Assembly (NCBI GenBank): GCA_009668975.1
Contig: SBEG01000011.1
Span: 1-64,000, forward strand
Source: Deltaproteobacteria bacterium
Lineage (GTDB): Bacteria > Desulfobacterota > Desulfuromonadia > Geobacterales > Geobacteraceae
DNA: 64,000 nt
Direction: 5' to 3'
The notes under the pieces were generated by a model. The model saw only the letters and a program-made list of their open reading frames with translations, ran no database searches and was not told the origin of the DNA. The position numbers and the translations under genes are program-made. Of the stretch, positions 59,947 to 64,000 are shown piece after piece. How positions within the stretch are numbered: the stretch's first letter is position 1; every line of letters starts with the position of its first letter.

Positions 59947-61899
59947 TTACTGGATCTGGTAGAAGAAGAGTTTGTTGAACGCGTCTCTTTCGACCGTTGT
60001 GCCTGCGCTACGCACATCCACCAAGATGTCGTAGTTCCCGGCAGTTGACGGCGTCCAGGTCCAGGTCGGAAGTGTGCTGTAGTTCTGCACAATGGTGTAT
60101 CCTGAGCCGGAGTTCAACCAGAAACGGTATTCATAATTTCCGGAGCCGCCACTACCTGCCGCAGTGAAGACAATTGGGCTCCCCGGGGCCTGAGGGCTGG
60201 CCTTGTCCGGTGTCAAGGATACGGCGGTAGCCGAAGCAGGCTGTATTTGATAGAAAAAAATCTTTTCAGATGCTTCGCGCAGCGCTGTGGAGCCGGCATT
60301 ACGTACATCCACGAGGATATCGTATGCCCCGATGGCAACCGGATTCCAGACGAAAGTATTGGTTGTGCTGTAGTCTTGGACAATTTCGAAGCCTGAACCC
60401 GAGTTGAGCCAGAAACGGTATTCATAGATTCCCGATTCACCGGACCCGGTTGCGGTGAAGGTTATGGGTGTGCCTATCACATGAGGGCTGGCCTGGTCAG
60501 CTATGATTGCCACATTGATCGCAGCCGGAGGGGGTGGAGGAGGCGACAGTACCGTGACCTTGGCAGATGTCGTGCCACCCCGGGAAGATTTTACCGTAAT
60601 CACATTCGGCGGATTTGTCGTCAGCGTCTTAACCAGTGTACCTGTTGCATCGAGAGTATTCGGTAGTGCAAAATCCGGAACAGTGAGGGTCGGCAACGGA
60701 AGAACGCTGTCGCCTGATGCGGCCTTGATCGTCATGATACGACTTGCGGGGTCATAAGTGGCCAGGGATATGGTGACCTCATCCACCGGGATTACCGGAT
60801 GGGGTGAGACGGAGACAGAGTCCCTGCTGTTGCTGATCACAATTGGTGAAGGCAGCCTGGTGAAGGGAATCTGGGCAGAGAAACTGCCGGATGCCCTGGT
60901 GTCAGCTGTCATGGCGACAGGAGTGATTCCCTCGCCACTGATGGTCAGAGCGGCATTGGATAAAGCTGTGGTAAAAATAGTGAGAGTTCCATTTCCGCCA
61001 GGTAAACGCTGGTACGTTGCCGAATCAACTGTCAGTCGGCTGGGTTGGGCCACAACCTGGGGACCGGGTACCAGGATCCATCCCTCATAGGGAGGATTTC
61101 CGAACAGATTGTTCGCCGGAGGTAGGGCCAGACGTACGGGATTGTCGATGTTTGCATTGTAAAAATTGGCGTACCAAAAGGGTGATATCTGGGTTTTGTC
61201 AGCCCAGCCGAAAAAACTGCCCCACATGGGAGCACGGTCACTGGTGATGCTGAATTCCCACTCGACCGCTTCATAGGCCAGGTCCGCGTTGGAACCGGGA
61301 AAAGTTACCCGGATGCCGTAGAAAGGATGCGGCACCGGCCCGACCGACGGAGTATCCGAAGCGCCGCCGGCAGGCACCCCCGGAGCAGCAATGCCGGGAT
61401 CGCCGCTATAGTGGCTGAGATCGTTTTTGCTGAGTGCGGCGAGACTGAAATTGGCTTCGGTTACGGCCGCATTGGAGAAGTCATGAACGGCATTGAAGTT
61501 TGCAGGATCGGAAATAGTAATGGAAGAGAGCCCCGATGGAAGATCGCCGTCGTTGCGGTCAGTTGCCCATGAAACCTCGCGTTGCACGATATTCGCGGCA
61601 GTAAAATCGGCTGCGGTCTCGATATCGAAAAAGGCGAACCCTTTAGCTTTTAATGATCCCCTGATGAGCCGGTAGGTATAGGTCCAGAAACCGGGGGCCG
61701 TCGCGTTGTCCGCCTGCCACTCCAGGCGCATACCAACTCCTGTGCCGCCGCCGGCCTTGAAAGCCAGGGACTGGGCAATGAACCCGGGGATATGTTGCTG
61801 GCCGGCACGGCTGTCCATTGCTCCGGAGTAGACGAGGGCCTGAGCGATTGAAACGAAACTGAAGAGCATCAGGATGGTTGACAGAAATAATCTTTTCAT
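59947..61899 (-). CDS. Large secreted protein with two C-terminal YEYRFW/FFYQIQ repeats
   Basis: A 650-residue exported protein with a signal peptide (MKRLFLSTILMLFSFVSIAQA). It has a unique N-terminal domain (about 22-280; aromatic-rich, FWTYTYRLIRG, YGIRVTFPGSNADLAYEAVEWEFSI, FFGWADKTQISPFWYANFYN), then a central Ig-like or fibronectin-like stretch (about 285-455; SRLTVDSATYQRLPGGNGTLTIF), a proline linker (SPPPPPPAAI) and two repeats. No enzymatic motif is recognised. GAAAGGA lies about 8 nt before the ATG. Its central region resembles that of the next gene, pointing to common descent. Probably extracellular matrix or surface protein (inference). Confidence 0.78.
   Translation of the reverse strand: MKRLFLSTILMLFSFVSIAQALVYSGAMDSRAGQQHIPGFIAQSLAFKAGGGTGVGMRLEWQADNATAPGFWTYTYRLIRGSLKAKGFAFFDIETAADFTAANIVQREVSWATDRNDGDLPSGLSSITISDPANFNAVHDFSNAAVTEANFSLAALSKNDLSHYSGDPGIAAPGVPAGGASDTPSVGPVPHPFYGIRVTFPGSNADLAYEAVEWEFSITSDRAPMWGSFFGWADKTQISPFWYANFYNANIDNPVRLALPPANNLFGNPPYEGWILVPGPQVVAQPSRLTVDSATYQRLPGGNGTLTIFTTALSNAALTISGEGITPVAMTADTRASGSFSAQIPFTRLPSPIVISNSRDSVSVSPHPVIPVDEVTISLATYDPASRIMTIKAASGDSVLPLPTLTVPDFALPNTLDATGTLVKTLTTNPPNVITVKSSRGGTTSAKVTVLSPPPPPPAAINVAIIADQASPHVIGTPITFTATGSGESGIYEYRFWLNSGSGFEIVQDYSTTNTFVWNPVAIGAYDILVDVRNAGSTALREASEKIFFYQIQPASATAVSLTPDKASPQAPGSPIVFTAAGSGGSGNYEYRFWLNSGSGYTIVQNYSTLPTWTWTPSTAGNYDILVDVRSAGTTVERDAFNKLFFYQIQ
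59950..60517 (-). repeat. Two tandem YEYRFW/FFYQIQ repeats in the 650-residue protein
   Basis: Units end at FFYQIQ and FFYQIQ-stop. The last unit is very similar at DNA level to the last unit of the next gene (62024-62310). Confidence 0.9.
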
Positions 61900-61949
61900 G
61901 GGAAATCCTTTCCAATCAACTTGATCACCAACATTTTAATTATTGTCAC

Positions 61950-61986
61950 GCAAATAAGGGCTTCCATACGGAAGCCCTTATTTGCG
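61950..61986 (-). terminator. Terminator after the partial repeat protein gene
   Basis: Nearly palindromic: GCAAATAAGGGCTTCC pairs with GGAAGCCCTTATTTGC around ATAC. The inner 10 bp of the stem equal those of the terminator at 59900-59922. It lies 35 bp after the stop codon. Confidence 0.85.
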
Positions 61987-62020
61987 TGGATTTTAGTGCT
62001 TATGCGATTGGCTGGACCGT

Positions 62021-64000
62021 TTACTGTATCTGATAGAAAAATACGTTGTTTGATGCATCCCTTACCGCAGTTGAGCCGACACTACGGACATCAACCAGCA
62101 CGTCGTAATTTCCAACCGATGAGGGAATCCATGTCCAGGTCGGAAGCGTGCTGTAGTTCTGCACAATGGTGTAACCTGAGCCGGAGTTCAACCAGAAGCG
62201 GTATTCATAATTTCCTGAGCCGCCACTTCCTGCTGCAGTAAAGACAATCGGTGTACCCGGAGCCTGCGGACTGGCACTGTCCGGTGTCACGGATACGGCG
62301 GTTGCCGGCGCGGACTGAATCTGATAGAAGAATATCTTTTCAAACGCTTCGCGCAGCGCGGTGGACCCGGCATTGCGAACATCCACCATGATGTCGTAGT
62401 TCCCCGCCGTTGTCGGAGTCCAGACAAATGTGTTGTCGGCGGAGTACTCTCTGGCGATCAGGAAACCTGCCCCTGAATTGATCCAGAAGCGATACTCATA
62501 AGTTCCTGAGCCGCCGCTGCCGGTGGCGGTGAACGTAATGGGCGCGTTAACAGTCTGCGGCGAAGCAACATCGGACACGACCGCCACGCCGGTGGCTGGT
62601 GTGGAAGTGGCTGTTATCTGGAAGAAGTTTATTGCTGATGAGGCGTCACGGAGTTCCGCTGATCCTTCAGTTCTCACATCAACCAGTATGTCATAAGCTC
62701 CGGCAACAGCCGGAGTCCAGGTCCAGGAATTGGCTGTGCTGTAATCCTGCGCTATGGCATAGCCCGAGCCGGAGTTGAGCCAGAATCTGTACTCATAACT
62801 GCCAGTACCACCCGCGCCCGCGGCGACAAATGTAATTGGAGAATTAACCGCCTGAGGAGATGTAACTGTGGCTGCCAGTGACACGCCCGTAGACGGTGCG
62901 ACAGGGCTAGGCATACTAATCTGAACCGGTGCCGACTCGGAACCTCCCAATGAAGAATTCACTATGACGGTGGGCGGTGGAATTACATAGTTTTTGCCGC
63001 CGATGTCCAGCGGTAATTGTACAGAAATCTGGCCGCTTGCCAAGGTTCCAGCCGGCAGATTTTCACCGGGAAAGAACAACTGCAGTGTCGGTATGGTGAC
63101 AGAGTCTCCTGATACGGCCGCGACTCTCAAGATGCCTGTTGACGGATTGTAGACGGCTTCGCTGATGACAATCTCATCTACCAGCGGTGCCTGCTGCGCA
63201 GTAGGGGGAATGTCGACTGTGTTGGTCACGGTGATGTTAGCCGGCAGGGTCCCGGGGTCGGCAACTACACCGCTCGCGCCGAAGAACTTGCCGTCTTCCG
63301 GATTGTTTGTCGCCAGTGCCAGGTCGGAGATGCCGCTGACCGTCAGGGCTGACGGCACGTTGGTAAGGGCGAAGTTCTCCGGGAAGGGGAGAGCCGGGTT
63401 GGTCTGGTTGGACATCGCCTGGGTGGTGGCGAAGGTGCTGTGCTGCAGTCCCAGAGAGTTGCGCGAATAGGTCGCCTTGTCCACGGTTATCGGGGTCGCG
63501 ATCGGGTCGGTATAAAGCTTTCCGGAAATAGCGAATTGGTCGGTCTGGACGTCAAAGCCGTTGGGGCCCTGGACGCGGAAGTAGTTGGCCGGACCAGGTA
63601 GACCCGGCGGGTTGAAAGTGCTTCCTAGGACCGGGCAGTTGATGCCGGGGTTGCCGATATAGGAGCCTTCGGGCAGGACGATGGGCGCGTTGGTGCAGTA
63701 AAGGAATGGACCAACCTGGCCTGCCAGGGCGCCTGTGAAGACGCCGGTTTCGCCGATGCCGATGTCGGAAGTGAAGTTGATGGCCCTGCGACCCTCGGTG
63801 GCGGCCAGGGTGGCGGCGTCGACGTCAAACGTGAACTGACCGTAGGGGGTGGTGACCAGATATTCACCAACAAAGGGGGTGTCGATGCGGATACGAACCC
63901 TGGCGAAACTGATCTGGTCTCCCGGCGCCGCTCCGGCACCTGCGTAGGCGGCCTCGATGGCCATGCCCAGCTCGGCCGCTCCTGCCCTGGTCAGAGCGCC
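62021..64000 (-). CDS. Large secreted-type protein with three C-terminal repeats (5' end outside window)
   Basis: At least 659 residues are encoded; the frame stays open to the window edge (GALTRAGAAELG precedes the first Met at 63964), so the true start lies beyond 64000. The visible part has an N-terminal region (PGDQISFARVRIRIDTPFVGEYLVTTPYG, with FDV and NFTSDIG segments) like a class of large Geobacter secreted proteins, a central Ig-like region (about 165-335) alignable with the previous gene (PITVDKATYS; VDEIVISEAVYNPSTGILRVAAVSGDSV), and three repeats ending FFQIT, FFYQIQ and FFYQIQ-stop. No catalytic motif is seen. Probably a surface or matrix protein. Confidence 0.75.
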   Translation of the reverse strand, partial: GALTRAGAAELGMAIEAAYAGAGAAPGDQISFARVRIRIDTPFVGEYLVTTPYGQFTFDVDAATLAATEGRRAINFTSDIGIGETGVFTGALAGQVGPFLYCTNAPIVLPEGSYIGNPGINCPVLGSTFNPPGLPGPANYFRVQGPNGFDVQTDQFAISGKLYTDPIATPITVDKATYSRNSLGLQHSTFATTQAMSNQTNPALPFPENFALTNVPSALTVSGISDLALATNNPEDGKFFGASGVVADPGTLPANITVTNTVDIPPTAQQAPLVDEIVISEAVYNPSTGILRVAAVSGDSVTIPTLQLFFPGENLPAGTLASGQISVQLPLDIGGKNYVIPPPTVIVNSSLGGSESAPVQISMPSPVAPSTGVSLAATVTSPQAVNSPITFVAAGAGGTGSYEYRFWLNSGSGYAIAQDYSTANSWTWTPAVAGAYDILVDVRTEGSAELRDASSAINFFQITATSTPATGVAVVSDVASPQTVNAPITFTATGSGGSGTYEYRFWINSGAGFLIAREYSADNTFVWTPTTAGNYDIMVDVRNAGSTALREAFEKIFFYQIQSAPATAVSVTPDSASPQAPGTPIVFTAAGSGGSGNYEYRFWLNSGSGYTIVQNYSTLPTWTWIPSSVGNYDVLVDVRSVGSTAVRDASNNVFFYQIQ
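62024..62888 (-). repeat. Three tandem YEYRFW/FFYQIQ repeats in the partial protein
   Basis: Each unit opens with a VSL/VAVV-type strand and SPQ-A/T-xN/G-x-PI-x-F, contains YEYRFW and a WTWTP/FVWTP centre, and ends FFQI/FFYQI. The first unit (NFFQIT) is the most divergent at its end. Confidence 0.9.

Noticed and set aside
1..64000. CRISPR array, rRNA operon or cyclic-dinucleotide (GEMM) riboswitch
   Set aside because: I looked for regularly spaced short direct repeats and for the GEMM core sequences upstream of the cytochrome and oxidase genes and found none.

Overview
The window looks like a chromosome segment of a Geobacter-type bacterium (Desulfuromonadota/Geobacterales). This is inferred from gene content: large membrane histidine kinases, a CHASE2 HD-GYP protein, c-type cytochromes, a MauG-like di-heme peroxidase, multicopper oxidases, metal-efflux genes and several TTG starts. 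No 16S rRNA or other marker gene is present, so the genus is not established. Both strands are densely coded, and most genes have a clear Shine-Dalgarno sequence.

Layout. 0-9.7 kb, mostly minus strand: larB; a FecR / OmpA-lipoprotein / CHASE2-HD-GYP operon; tRNA-Pro(CGG); an iron-type alcohol dehydrogenase that has lost a metal ligand; a 185-bp MITE-like element; a 60-residue protein gene behind a strong promoter and a long leader; a CHASE4 hybrid kinase. 10.4-17.8 kb: a NarX-type kinase/LuxR regulator pair, a lone tatA, a truncated ISL3 transposase, and a PAS kinase with a sigma-54 activator. 18-29.7 kb: an outer-membrane polysaccharide exporter, a cytochrome c/periplasmic-binding fusion, a di-heme peroxidase and two multicopper-oxidase genes. 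29.76-41.82 kb: a metal-resistance transposon. 42-57.9 kb: a polysaccharide synthesis operon on the plus strand. 57.9-64 kb, minus strand: a beta-helix protein and two large secreted proteins.

Three results stand out. (1) Positions 29761-41824 form an intact-looking 12.06-kb transposon. It has perfect 28-bp terminal inverted repeats, a 7-11 bp target duplication, a 628-residue DDE-type transposase gene next to the right end, and a cargo of a CsoR/RcnR-family repressor, an RcnA-like exporter, an RND tripartite efflux system and three small envelope proteins. It landed in the loop of the terminator hairpin of the multicopper-oxidase operon. Each end carries its own hairpin, and the right one contains the transposase ribosome-binding site. 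(2) A repeat of about 90-100 residues ([10 protein letters not shown] ... FFYQIQ) closes four different proteins: the peroxidase, one multicopper oxidase and two secreted proteins. There are 11 copies, each protein ends exactly at the repeat boundary, and these genes flank the polysaccharide cluster on both sides. I infer a shared anchoring domain for an extracellular redox matrix. (3) The two adjacent multicopper-oxidase genes carry complementary sets of copper ligands, and only one has a (Tat) signal peptide.

Working model (inference): with the transposon removed, the exporter, cytochrome, peroxidase, oxidase pair and polysaccharide genes are contiguous. They would form one locus for a polysaccharide matrix carrying redox enzymes, comparable in idea to the xap extracellular polysaccharide locus of Geobacter sulfurreducens. 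The polysaccharide cluster itself combines a PglC/PglD/aminotransferase set for an amino-sugar primer, two GT4 glycosyltransferases, flippase, polymerase, chain-length protein, and an acyl carrier protein / adenylate-forming ligase / reductase / GNAT-like set that suggests an unusual acyl decoration.
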